DNA from: an uncultured Lachnospiraceae bacterium
Lineage (GTDB): Bacteria > Bacillota > Clostridia > Lachnospirales > Lachnospiraceae
NCBI GenBank assembly: GCA_910586125.1
Contig: CAJUHP010000008.1
Location: 74,287-97,525, forward strand
Direction: 5' to 3'
Length of the DNA: 23,239 nucleotides
Shown here piece by piece: positions 14,035-22,178 of the stretch. Within the stretch, counting starts at the first letter, position 1. Each line of letters begins with the position of its first letter. Made by a program: the position numbers and the translations under genes. The notes under the pieces are model-generated. The model searched no databases. It saw only the letters and a list, made by a program, of their open reading frames with translations, and was not told the DNA's origin.

Positions 14035-15399
14035 TCAATTTTTAAAACTGTGTATGGGCGCCGGAATCCTTCCGCCGCGATCCACGAAGGCTTCACAGGA
14101 GAAATGGTTGACCGGAATAATGGGGGCATAGCCCAGAAGGCCGCCGAATTCAACGGTTTCTCCCACATGTTTGCCTATGACCGGAATGACGCGCACCGCT
14201 GTGGTTTTCTGATTGATCATGCCGATTGCCGCCTCGTCCGCAATGATTCCGGCAATGGTATAAGCGGGGGTATCGCCGGGGATGGCAATCATATCCAGTC
14301 CAACGGAACAGACACAGGTCATGGCTTCCAGCTTTTCCAGTGTCAGAGCCCCGTCATTTACCGCATCGATCATTCCCTGATCTTCGCTGACAGGAATAAA
14401 AGCACCGCTCAGACCGCCCACGTAGGAGGAGGCCATGACGCCTCCTTTTTTCACCTGATCATTCAAGAGAGCCAGAGCCGCCGTCGTGCCGGGTGCGCCG
14501 GCCCTCTCCAGTCCCATCTCCTGCAGAATCTCCGCCACACTGTCACCGACAGCCGGCGTCGGAGCCAGGGACAGATCTACGATGCCGAAAGGAATGCCGA
14601 GTCTGGCGGAAGCCTCCTGGGCGACCAACTGCCCGACGCGAGTCACTTTAAAAGCGGTCTTTTTTACGGTTTCGCACAATACTTCAAAGTTTTCTCCGCG
14701 CACCTGTTCCAGCGCATGCTTGACTACGCCGGGACCGCTGACTCCCACGTTGATCACGGCGTCCGCCTCGGTAACGCCGTGAAATGCGCCGGCCATAAAC
14801 GGATTGTCGTCGGGCGCGTTGCAGAACACGACCAGTTTAGCGCAGCCCAGGCAATCCCGGTCTTTTGTTGCCTTTGCAGTATCCAGAATGACATCACCCA
14901 TCAGGCGGATGGCGTCCATATTCAGGCCGGTTCGGGTAGAACCGACGTTGACGGAACTGCAGACCCGCTCGGTGCAGGACAGAGCCGTCGGAATGGAGCG
15001 GATCAGATTTTCTTCTGCCGGCGTCATTCCTTTGTTGACCAGAGCGGAATATCCGCCGATAAAATTGACGCCGACTTTGGTAGCCGCCCGGTCAAGCGTC
15101 TGCGCCAGGCTGACAAAATCCTCCGGACACCGGCAGGCCGCGCTGCCGATCAACGAGATGGGTGTCACAGAGATTCTCTTGTTTACAATAGGGATTCCAT
15201 ACTGCAGTTCTATTTCTTTTCCCACCTGAACCAGATCTCTGGCATACTCTGTGATTTTGTTATAGATCTTTTCATTGAGGCGGGCCAGATCGCTGTCAAT
15301 ACAGTCTAAAAGACTGATTCCCATAGTAATGGTGCGCACATCCAGTTTTTCCTGCGAGATCATCTGATTGGTCTCGTGTACTTCAAATATATTAATCAT
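14035..15399 (-). CDS. PFL-like / DUF711 (UPF0210) family protein
   Basis: This is a 454-residue cytoplasmic protein of the UPF0210/DUF711 family, distantly related to the pyruvate formate-lyase fold. Recognisable segments are VRTITMGISLLDC, NFIGGYSALVNKGMTPAEENLI, STRTGLNMDAIRLMG, and the C-terminal GGRIPAPIHSFKN end. Its reaction is unknown. It starts 12 nt after the ACT-domain gene with a strong GGAGGAG site. The two families occur together in many Firmicutes and archaea, so the ACT protein is probably its regulatory or binding partner. No glycyl-radical motif or activating enzyme is visible nearby, so a radical mechanism should not be assumed. Confidence 0.92.
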   Translation of the reverse strand: MINIFEVHETNQMISQEKLDVRTITMGISLLDCIDSDLARLNEKIYNKITEYARDLVQVGKEIELQYGIPIVNKRISVTPISLIGSAACRCPEDFVSLAQTLDRAATKVGVNFIGGYSALVNKGMTPAEENLIRSIPTALSCTERVCSSVNVGSTRTGLNMDAIRLMGDVILDTAKATKDRDCLGCAKLVVFCNAPDDNPFMAGAFHGVTEADAVINVGVSGPGVVKHALEQVRGENFEVLCETVKKTAFKVTRVGQLVAQEASARLGIPFGIVDLSLAPTPAVGDSVAEILQEMGLERAGAPGTTAALALLNDQVKKGGVMASSYVGGLSGAFIPVSEDQGMIDAVNDGALTLEKLEAMTCVCSVGLDMIAIPGDTPAYTIAGIIADEAAIGMINQKTTAVRVIPVIGKHVGETVEFGGLLGYAPIIPVNHFSCEAFVDRGGRIPAPIHSFKN

Positions 15400-15411
15400 G
15401 GATCTCCTCCG

Positions 15412-15684
15412 TCAAATCCGGTGCATTTTGTTGAAAATATCCTCGTGCTGGCAGCGGATGGAAACGCCGATCTCGTCTCCGATCTGTGCCAGCTCTTCCA
15501 CCAGCTCAGAGGTGGATTTGGAGGACTGACCTGCGTCCACAATCATCATCATGTTAAAATAACCGTCAATAATAGTCTGGGAAATATCTAAAATATTGAT
15601 TTTGTTGCCGGCCAGATACGTGCATACTTTGGCGATGATGCCGACCGTATCCTGTCCGACCACCGTGATAATTGTTTTTTTCAT
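15412..15684 (-). CDS. ACT domain protein (UPF0237)
   Basis: This is a 90-residue single ACT domain (MKKTIITVVGQDTVGIIAKVCTYL, then INILDISQTIIDGYFNMMMIVD), similar to the regulatory domain that binds amino acids in metabolic enzymes. As a stand-alone UPF0237 protein it probably dimerises and senses a small ligand. It has an AAGGAG site 8 nt before the ATG. It precedes the DUF711 gene by 12 nt, the usual arrangement. It begins 19 nt after the Nudix gene, with no promoter seen in the gap. Confidence 0.92.
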   Translation of the reverse strand: MKKTIITVVGQDTVGIIAKVCTYLAGNKINILDISQTIIDGYFNMMMIVDAGQSSKSTSELVEELAQIGDEIGVSIRCQHEDIFNKMHRI

Positions 15685-15703
15685 TCTGTTTTCTCCTTTT
15701 TTC

Positions 15704-16165
15704 TTATAAGCTCCCGCAAGTTTTTATAACTTGTTCAACCGCCCAGATCTGATGAGGCAAAAATAATTTTTCTTTGATTTGCTCAAAAGTCAGCCATACC
15801 AGACAATGGTCAGGTTCCGTCGGTTCTGAAACAACATCTCCAATTTCCATATAATAAAAATAGCCGATACCATGAAAATCGGTTTTGGTTTGTTCTATAA
15901 AGTGATAATAATCGCCTTTGCATACAAGTTCTTTTGGAACTACAGAAAGCCCGGCCTCTTCCAAGGTTTCTCGAATAATGCAATCCGAGTGATTTTCGTG
16001 ATTCTCAATACCGCCGCCAAGCAAAAAATAACCTTTTTCACCATTATACAAATGGGTCATTGCGACAGGTATTTTACCATCAGCCGAAAAACCTATACCA
16101 TATGCGCCAGTTCGTTCTTTGTATATTGTGTTAGACTTTTTTTTACCAAATGTTTTTTCTAACAT
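15704..16165 (-). CDS. Nudix hydrolase
   Basis: This is a 153-residue Nudix protein that would hydrolyse a nucleoside diphosphate linked to another group. The Nudix box is complete from G51 to L73, with E57, R65, E66, E69, E70 and G72 in the expected GX5EX7REUXEEXGU spacing. The substrate cannot be read from the sequence. ATG 16165 has a GAGG site 8 nt upstream. By rough count its DNA is about 38% GC against about 50% for its neighbours, and it sits between the metallo-hydrolase and the ACT gene in the same orientation, which suggests later acquisition. Confidence 0.9.
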   Translation of the reverse strand: MLEKTFGKKKSNTIYKERTGAYGIGFSADGKIPVAMTHLYNGEKGYFLLGGGIENHENHSDCIIRETLEEAGLSVVPKELVCKGDYYHFIEQTKTDFHGIGYFYYMEIGDVVSEPTEPDHCLVWLTFEQIKEKLFLPHQIWAVEQVIKTCGSL

Positions 16166-16191
16166 AAGAGAAGCCTCTGTTATTTATAGCA

Positions 16192-16989
16192 TTAAAAACA
16201 GATCACCTCGGAAGGCGTATCTCGCTTTGCCACGGTAATGGAAAAATCTCCGGCGTCATAAGGATTATCGCCCATGGTAATTTCCAACCGCACCGCTTCA
16301 TAAGCCAGCTCCGGCAGATTATTTTCTTTGCTGAGATGTCCCAGGACAATATGTTTCAAATGATCGTGAAGAATCTCACATAAAAGCCGTCCGGAGGCCT
16401 CGTTGGACAGATGCCCGTAATCGCTTAGAATTCGCTGTTTCAGCGGATAGGGATACGGACCGACCTGCAGCATTCGGATATCATGATTGGATTCTAACAG
16501 CACGGCGTCCAATCCCTTAAGCCGGTCAATGGTATATTGACTGTAATTTCCCAGATCTGTACAGACCGCGGCGCTTTTTTTTCCCTGTTCCACCCGAAAT
16601 CCCAGCGGCTGGGCGGCGTCATGGCTGTTGGCAAAAGGGAGAATCCGAAGATCTCCCAGGCAAAAACTCTCGTCGGCTTGAATTGGATGGTACAGCTCCT
16701 CTTCGATTCGGCCTAGGGACTTATTTTTTTTCAGGCTTTTGATCGTGCCGTCAGAAGCATAGATGGGAACGTTCAGCTTGCGCGCCAACACGCCAAGACC
16801 TCCCACATGATCGGAATGTTCGTGTGTGATCAATACGCCGTCAATGTCGGCGCCGGTCAATCCGATCTCCTGTAAACCGCTGTCGATCCATTTGTAAGCA
16901 ATTCCTGCGTCTACCAGCAGATGGGTTGATTCGGAACCGATATAGATGCAGTTTCCGCTGCTCCCGCTGGCAATACTTGTCATTCTCAT
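16192..16989 (-). CDS. YycJ/WalJ-like MBL-fold metallo-hydrolase
   Basis: This is a 265-residue metallo-beta-lactamase-fold protein of the YycJ/WalJ type (RMTSIASGSSGNCIYI start). The metal site is intact: THEHSDHVGG (H56, H58, D60, H61), then CTDLGNY, LESNHD and a late GHLSKENN histidine. B. subtilis YycJ has been linked to cell division and to 5'-3' exonuclease activity in repair; a DNA-processing role beside polA would fit (inference). ATG 16989 is chosen over GTG 16995 because of its GGAG site 7 nt upstream. No walRK genes are near. It lies 42 nt after the MATE-CoaE gene. Confidence 0.88.
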   Translation of the reverse strand: MRMTSIASGSSGNCIYIGSESTHLLVDAGIAYKWIDSGLQEIGLTGADIDGVLITHEHSDHVGGLGVLARKLNVPIYASDGTIKSLKKNKSLGRIEEELYHPIQADESFCLGDLRILPFANSHDAAQPLGFRVEQGKKSAAVCTDLGNYSQYTIDRLKGLDAVLLESNHDIRMLQVGPYPYPLKQRILSDYGHLSNEASGRLLCEILHDHLKHIVLGHLSKENNLPELAYEAVRLEITMGDNPYDAGDFSITVAKRDTPSEVICF

Positions 16990-17031
16990 AGACACACTCC
17001 GCTTTTGTAAAAGGTTCTTAAGCAGTATACG

Positions 17032-17661
17032 TCAGAATTCCGTAGAAATCAACTGTTTGTGTAAAAAAGAAGGGGCTCTGTCTCTCAGAAGCTGTCCAAG
17101 CGCCTCACAGGTTTTTTCCTGCGGACCGCTGTTGTCGATGACAGCCTGACACCGCCTGGTAAATTCTTCTTCTGAAAGCTGCCGCGCCATTGCGGCGGCG
17201 GCTTGTTCCGGCGAATAGCCCCGGTTTTCGACCAGCCGCTTTAACCGGATTTGCCGGTCGGCATAAACGTACCAGATTTCCTGACAAATTTCTTCATAGT
17301 GGTCTTCCAGAAGCAGAGCTGCTTCCACCACGATAAAAGGCTTATCGCTAGCGACGATGCGCCGCTGGATTTCTGCTTTTACCTGCGGATGGGTCAGACG
17401 GTTTAGAAGCAGCCTTTTGTCTTCCTCGGTAAACACCAGAGGTCCCAGAACCTGCCGGTCAATGGTTTTATCCGGTTTCAGAATCTGCGGGCCAAAGGCG
17501 GCGACAATCGCGTCATAGCATTGCTCTCCCGGCTCCATCAATTTGTGCGCTACCCGATCCGCCTCAATGATCTGTGCGCCGTACTTTTGTTCCAGGATCT
17601 GCAGCAGAGCGGTCTTTCCGCTTCCGATGCCTCCGGTGAGACCCAGCACCCACTTTTCCAT
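17032..17661 (-). CDS. coaE: Dephospho-CoA kinase, from internal start
   Basis: This is the 209-residue CoaE, which phosphorylates dephospho-CoA in the last step of coenzyme A synthesis and is normally essential. It has the P-loop GLTGGIGSGKT (G10-T17), the substrate-binding EADRVAHKLM segment and a VVEAALLLED strand, with normal length. It shares its frame with the upstream MATE gene, but ATG 17661 has a strong GGAGG site 8 nt upstream, so free CoaE is probably made by internal initiation even if some fusion protein forms. In relatives coaE is commonly close behind polA (recalled, not checked); here the PAP2-like and MATE genes lie between. Confidence 0.85.
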   Translation of the reverse strand: MEKWVLGLTGGIGSGKTALLQILEQKYGAQIIEADRVAHKLMEPGEQCYDAIVAAFGPQILKPDKTIDRQVLGPLVFTEEDKRLLLNRLTHPQVKAEIQRRIVASDKPFIVVEAALLLEDHYEEICQEIWYVYADRQIRLKRLVENRGYSPEQAAAAMARQLSEEEFTRRCQAVIDNSGPQEKTCEALGQLLRDRAPSFLHKQLISTEF

Positions 17662-19020
17662 CGGTGTTTCCTCCTTTTGTAATTCCGGCAGTATGCTGAT
17701 CAGCATTGTGAGATAGCAGGCGGCACCGCCAACCAGATTGGAGATTGGCTCCGCCAGAAAAATGCCGTTTAACCCCAGAAAACGGGGAAGGATCAGCGTC
17801 AGGGGAACCACGATAATCAGTTTGCGGAAAATGGAGAAAAACACGGCCCGTTTCGCTTTTCCCATCGCCACAAATACGCTTTGGCCCGCGCTCTGCAGAG
17901 CCATCAGAAAGAGGCCGAAAAAATAAATATGTACGGCATCGACGCTGGCCTCTACCATGGCTGGCTCATCATTGAACAGGTTGACAAAAAATGCGGGAAA
18001 GCGGATGATGAGAAGCCAGAAGATCAGACAGCTTGCGACACAGCATACCGAGACAAAAAAGATCGCCTGTTTTACTCTTTTGTAGGCTTTGGCCCCATAA
18101 TTAAAACTGATAACCGGTTGGGCTGCGTTGGTCAGACCCAGAACCGGCATATTGAAAATCTCGCGGATCGAGTTCATGATGGTCATGACGCCCACATAGA
18201 GATCGCCGCCAAACTGCTGAAGCGTCTGATTACAGGCGATCTGCACCGCGCTGTTGGTTGCCTGCATGACAAATCCCGACAGTCCCAGCGTGACAATGCG
18301 CCGGATTCGGGAAAATTCCAGACGCATTCCAGCCGGTGAGATCCGCAAAAGCGTTCGTTTTCCGGTGAGAAAGGCAAACACCCAGACAGCGGACAGCGCC
18401 TGTGACAGCACGGTGGCAAGGGCCGCACCTCTGACGCCCATCCCCATCTGAAAAATCAGGATTGGATCCAGAACAATGTTGACGGCGGCGCCCAAAACCG
18501 AAGTCATCATCCCGATCCGTCCGAATCCCTGGGCGTTGATAAAGCCGTTCATTCCCAGACTGACCATGACAAAGAGCGTTCCGCACAGATAGATAGCGGC
18601 ATAATCTCTGGCGAATGGATAGGTCACGTCGCTGGCACCAAAAAGATACAGAAGGGGACGCAGAAACAAAAGGCAGATTGACATCAGCATGATACCAGTA
18701 ATACAGAGCATAGAAAAGGACGTCCCCAGAATCCGGCTGGCCTCCTCCTCGTTTCCAGCTCCCCGCTCCATGGAAAAAAGAGGAGCGCCTCCCATGCCGT
18801 AGAGATTGGCAAAGGCGTTCAGTATCATGATAATCGGAAAGCAGATGCCCAGGCCGGTAAGGGCCAGATCGCCTCCGCCCGGAATGCGGCCGATATACAT
18901 GCGGTCCACAATGTTGTAAAGAAGGCTCACCATCTGCGCCAGCGTCATGGGGACGGCCAATTCCAGAATACAGCGGCTGACTTTTCCTTTGGAAAAGTCG
19001 GTGGGATGTCCTCCTCTCAT
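17032..19020 (-). CDS. MATE-family multidrug/cation exporter fused in frame to dephospho-CoA kinase
   Basis: This is a single open frame of 662 residues. Residues 1-453 are a complete MATE transporter with about 12 hydrophobic segments (start KVSRCILELAVPMTLAQMVSL, last helix near AEPISNLVGGAACYLTMLIS), expected to export drugs or cations using a Na+ or H+ gradient. After a short LPELQKEETP linker the frame continues without a stop into a full CoaE kinase. Both MATE termini are normally cytoplasmic, so the kinase would sit on the correct side. ATG 19020 overlaps the stop of the PAP2-like gene (ATGA); the upstream in-frame TTG 19041 is less likely. A lost MATE stop codon explains the fusion. 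A sequencing error at the junction is the alternative. Confidence 0.8.
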   Translation of the reverse strand: MRGGHPTDFSKGKVSRCILELAVPMTLAQMVSLLYNIVDRMYIGRIPGGGDLALTGLGICFPIIMILNAFANLYGMGGAPLFSMERGAGNEEEASRILGTSFSMLCITGIMLMSICLLFLRPLLYLFGASDVTYPFARDYAAIYLCGTLFVMVSLGMNGFINAQGFGRIGMMTSVLGAAVNIVLDPILIFQMGMGVRGAALATVLSQALSAVWVFAFLTGKRTLLRISPAGMRLEFSRIRRIVTLGLSGFVMQATNSAVQIACNQTLQQFGGDLYVGVMTIMNSIREIFNMPVLGLTNAAQPVISFNYGAKAYKRVKQAIFFVSVCCVASCLIFWLLIIRFPAFFVNLFNDEPAMVEASVDAVHIYFFGLFLMALQSAGQSVFVAMGKAKRAVFFSIFRKLIIVVPLTLILPRFLGLNGIFLAEPISNLVGGAACYLTMLISILPELQKEETPMEKWVLGLTGGIGSGKTALLQILEQKYGAQIIEADRVAHKLMEPGEQCYDAIVAAFGPQILKPDKTIDRQVLGPLVFTEEDKRLLLNRLTHPQVKAEIQRRIVASDKPFIVVEAALLLEDHYEEICQEIWYVYADRQIRLKRLVENRGYSPEQAAAAMARQLSEEEFTRRCQAVIDNSGPQEKTCEALGQLLRDRAPSFLHKQLISTEF

Positions 19021-19466
19021 GGAAGCAGAAGGGCGGTACAAACCCCTAACAGCGCGCCGGCCATTACCTGCGAAGGCGTATGTCCGACGAATTCTTTCAA
19101 TTTTTCCTCGTTGGTGACATCCTGCCCCAGTTCTTCCAAGAGCTGGGCAATCTCTTTGATCACTTTTGCCTGCTTTCCGGTTTCCTGGCGCACTCCGGTT
19201 GCGTCGTGCATCACAATAATAGCTAACATCACTGTCACGGCAAATTCAAAGGAAGCCGCGCCGAAGACAAGGCCGCTGCGGGCTGCCATAGCCATTACCG
19301 TGGCGGAGTGGCCGCTGGGCATACCGCCGTCGCCAAACAGGCGGGACCAGTCCAGCCTGCGCTGGACCCGCCAATGAATCAATGTTTTCAGTACCTGGGC
19401 AAAAAGCCAGGCGACGCTGCCGCTGATCAGGATGCGGTTGCATAAAAGATCTTGGATAAATTCCAT
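19017..19466 (-). CDS. Divergent PAP2 family (DUF212) membrane protein
   Basis: This is a 149-residue integral membrane protein of the divergent PAP2/DUF212 family, related to acid phosphatases and lipid phosphatases. GDGGMPSGHSATVMAMA (about 46-62) corresponds to the PSGH phosphatase motif, and VMHDATGVRQETGKQAKVI to the conserved C-terminal motif. The substrate is unknown, perhaps a phospholipid or isoprenyl phosphate. It begins 18 nt after polA with only a weak ribosome binding site, so it likely depends on coupling. Its stop overlaps the start of the MATE-CoaE gene by 4 nt. Confidence 0.88.
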   Translation of the reverse strand: MEFIQDLLCNRILISGSVAWLFAQVLKTLIHWRVQRRLDWSRLFGDGGMPSGHSATVMAMAARSGLVFGAASFEFAVTVMLAIIVMHDATGVRQETGKQAKVIKEIAQLLEELGQDVTNEEKLKEFVGHTPSQVMAGALLGVCTALLLP

Positions 19467-19484
19467 TTTTTTGGTCTCGTTTTT

Positions 19485-22142
19485 CTATTTGGTCTCAAAC
19501 CAGCTTTTTCCGCTGTTTACATCGACTTCCAGTGTGACAGAAAGAGAAGCCGCATGTTCCATCTCTTCTCTCAGCAGGCGGCAGACAGTCTCTTTTTCTT
19601 CTTCCGGCGTCTCAATCAGCAATTCGTCGTGAACCTGAAGAATAATCCGGGCGCCAAGACCTTCTGCGCGCAGCCGGCGGTCCACACGGATCATGGCAAT
19701 TTTCATGATATCAGCCGCCGTTCCCTGGATCGGGGAATTCATGGCGATGCGCTCACCGAAGCTGCGCTGCATGAAATTGGAAGATTTCAGCTCAGGGACC
19801 GGCCGCCGGCGGCCGTAAAGCGTGGTGACAAAGCCTTGTTCTCTGGCGTGCGTCACCAGATTATCCAGAAATTGTTTGACGCCGGGATAAGTGGTGAAAT
19901 ACCGGTCGATATACTCCAAAGCTTCCTGTCTGGAAATGCTCAGATCCTCGCTGAGCCCAAAGGCGCTGATTCCGTACACGATGCCGAAATTGACCGCCTT
20001 GGCATTGCGGCGCTGCAGCGACGTCACTTCCTCCAGCGGAATATGAAATACCTGGGAGGCGGTGATCCGGTGAATATCTTGTGCTTGATGGTATGCTTCG
20101 ATCAAGCCCTTGTCCCCGGACATATGGGCCAGCACCCGCAGTTCAATCTGTGAATAGTCGGCGTCCACAAATACACAGCCCTCTTTCGGCACAAATACTT
20201 TACGGATTTCTCGTCCCAGCTCCATGCGGACCGGGATATTCTGCAGGTTGGGCTCTGTGCTGCTGATCCGCCCGGTGGCGGTGATGGTCTGATTGAAGGT
20301 GCCGTGAATTCTTCCGTCCGGGCCGATAAAGGAAGTCAGTCCGTCGGCATAGGTGGATTTTAGCTTGGTTAGCTGCCGGTATTCCAAAATTTTGGCGATG
20401 GCCGGAACATCGGGAGCCAGCTTCTCCAACACTTCGGCCGCCGTGCTGTACCCGGTCTTTGTCTTCTTTGCGCCGGGCAGCTTCATCTTGTCAAACAGAA
20501 TTTCTCCCAGTTGTTTGGGAGAATTGATATTGAAGGTTTCTCCGGTCATCTCGTAGATTTGCTGTTCCAAAACAGCAATCTGTCCGGCCAGACGGGTTCC
20601 GTATTCTTCCAGGGCTTTCTTTTCGACCTGAATCCCTTCTTTTTCCATGTGGTCAAGCGCATATACCAGCGGCATCTCGATATCTTGGAACAGAGAAAGC
20701 AGTGAAACTTTTTTCAGCGCATCCATCAAAATGGGACGGACGGCCAGACAGACACCGGCTTCCAGAGCCAGGGCTGTGCGCTTCTGCTCTTCTCTCTCTG
20801 TCGCTTCCCGCTTTGCGGCGGCTCGGCCGGTCAGGTCATCGCGGGATGGCAGTGTCCGGTTCAGGTAGTCTCTTGCCAGATCGTCATAGTCGTAGGTGCT
20901 CTTTAACGGATTGAGAAGATAGGCGGCGATTCCCAGATCCCAAACCCCGTTCTCTTCCGGCACACGGAGCTGCTTGCAGGCAGCTTTGACATTCAGGAAG
21001 CTGACACTGCCGGTTTGGCTGATTACAGCCAGAAGGCTGTTTAATTTGTCTTTCAGATAGGCGGAGGTAAGAAAGCCTTCTGCTTCCAGAATATAGGTAT
21101 CGGTCTCCTGAAAAGCCAGGGCGGCACGGCGAATCTCCTCTCCTGCCGTCTCCAGGGATATCCCCAGATTCCCGGCCAGGGATGCCTCCTGAAACAGGTT
21201 CTCCGCCGCCAGAAGACCGTCAATCACATGTATTCTGGCCTCTTGGGCTGCACTGGCCGAAGTGCCGGACAGCGGATCGGAAAAGCGGGTCAGCAGAGAT
21301 TTAAATTCCAATTTTTTGCACAGCTCATAGGCGGCCGGTGTAAAAAGCGTACCCATCTTTGCTTTTTCAATGGAAAAATCCAGTTGGCAGTCCAGCCGGA
21401 TCGTCGCTAACGTCTTGGACAACTGTGCCATATCGTAATGCTCTTCCAGTGCTTTTCTGGCTCTGGGAGGCTTGATTTCATTCAGGTGAGCATAGGCATT
21501 TTCGATTGAGTGGTAGGCGGCAATCAGGGCGATGGCCGTTTTTTCCCCGATGGAAGGAACGCCGGGAATATTGTCGGAGCTGTCTCCCATCAGAGCTTTT
21601 ACATCGATAAACTCCCTGGGGCTGACATGGTAAAGCGCCTGCACATCGTCCGGGTAATAATTTTCTATGATGGTGCCGGTCCGTTTGGTTTTGGGAATGC
21701 GAACCAGAACATGTTCGTCCGCCAACTGTAGCAGATCACGGTCGCCGGATACAATCACCACATCCATTTCCTGTTCTTTGCAGAGAATGGACAGGGTTCC
21801 GATGATATCGTCGGCTTCCATTCCTCTCTGTTCGACGCAGGGGATTTCCATCGCGGACAGAAGTTCTTTTAGCAGGGGAACCTGTTCCATCAATTCTTCC
21901 GGCATGGGTTTGCGCGTTCCTTTGTATTCGGCGTAGATTTCATGGCGGAAGGTAGGGGCCGCCACGTCAAAAGCCACGGCAAGATACTGGGGCGTCTCTT
22001 CTTCTAAAATTTTCAGCATGATATTGCAGAATCCGAATACGGCGTTTGTGTGCAGGCCGGCGGAGTTGTTCAATTCTGGAATTCCGTAAAAGGCACGGTT
22101 TAAAATGCTGTAGCCATCCATCAGGACGATTTTTTCCCTCAT
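19485..22142 (-). CDS. polA: DNA polymerase I
   Basis: This is an 885-residue family A polymerase used in Okazaki fragment maturation and repair. Residues about 1-290 form the 5'-3' flap nuclease (IVLMDGYSILNRAFYG, GMEADDIIGTL, VSGDRDLLQL). The middle part (about 300-480) is the 3'-5' exonuclease fold, but the expected DxE pair reads SLET, so proofreading appears lost, as in many Gram-positive PolA proteins. The polymerase domain has motif A (D660, DADYSQIELR), motif B (RRNAKAVNFGIVYG) and motif C (QVHDE, D839). The ribosome binding site is modest (AAGGG). It is the second gene of the operon, 36 nt after the zinc-finger gene and 18 nt before the PAP2-like gene. Confidence 0.97.
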   Translation of the reverse strand: MREKIVLMDGYSILNRAFYGIPELNNSAGLHTNAVFGFCNIMLKILEEETPQYLAVAFDVAAPTFRHEIYAEYKGTRKPMPEELMEQVPLLKELLSAMEIPCVEQRGMEADDIIGTLSILCKEQEMDVVIVSGDRDLLQLADEHVLVRIPKTKRTGTIIENYYPDDVQALYHVSPREFIDVKALMGDSSDNIPGVPSIGEKTAIALIAAYHSIENAYAHLNEIKPPRARKALEEHYDMAQLSKTLATIRLDCQLDFSIEKAKMGTLFTPAAYELCKKLEFKSLLTRFSDPLSGTSASAAQEARIHVIDGLLAAENLFQEASLAGNLGISLETAGEEIRRAALAFQETDTYILEAEGFLTSAYLKDKLNSLLAVISQTGSVSFLNVKAACKQLRVPEENGVWDLGIAAYLLNPLKSTYDYDDLARDYLNRTLPSRDDLTGRAAAKREATEREEQKRTALALEAGVCLAVRPILMDALKKVSLLSLFQDIEMPLVYALDHMEKEGIQVEKKALEEYGTRLAGQIAVLEQQIYEMTGETFNINSPKQLGEILFDKMKLPGAKKTKTGYSTAAEVLEKLAPDVPAIAKILEYRQLTKLKSTYADGLTSFIGPDGRIHGTFNQTITATGRISSTEPNLQNIPVRMELGREIRKVFVPKEGCVFVDADYSQIELRVLAHMSGDKGLIEAYHQAQDIHRITASQVFHIPLEEVTSLQRRNAKAVNFGIVYGISAFGLSEDLSISRQEALEYIDRYFTTYPGVKQFLDNLVTHAREQGFVTTLYGRRRPVPELKSSNFMQRSFGERIAMNSPIQGTAADIMKIAMIRVDRRLRAEGLGARIILQVHDELLIETPEEEKETVCRLLREEMEHAASLSVTLEVDVNSGKSWFETK

Positions 22143-22178
22143 GTTTGATCCCTTCTTTCTCTCTGTTTGCTGTCGGTA

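Noticed and set aside
12938..14131. 397-codon plus-strand frame opposite ilvE.
   Set aside because: It covers ilvE in antisense and runs through the ilvE promoter. There is no family resemblance or plausible start.
14050..15309. 419-codon plus-strand frame opposite the DUF711 gene.
   Set aside because: It is a shadow of the conserved minus-strand gene, with no recognisable protein family.
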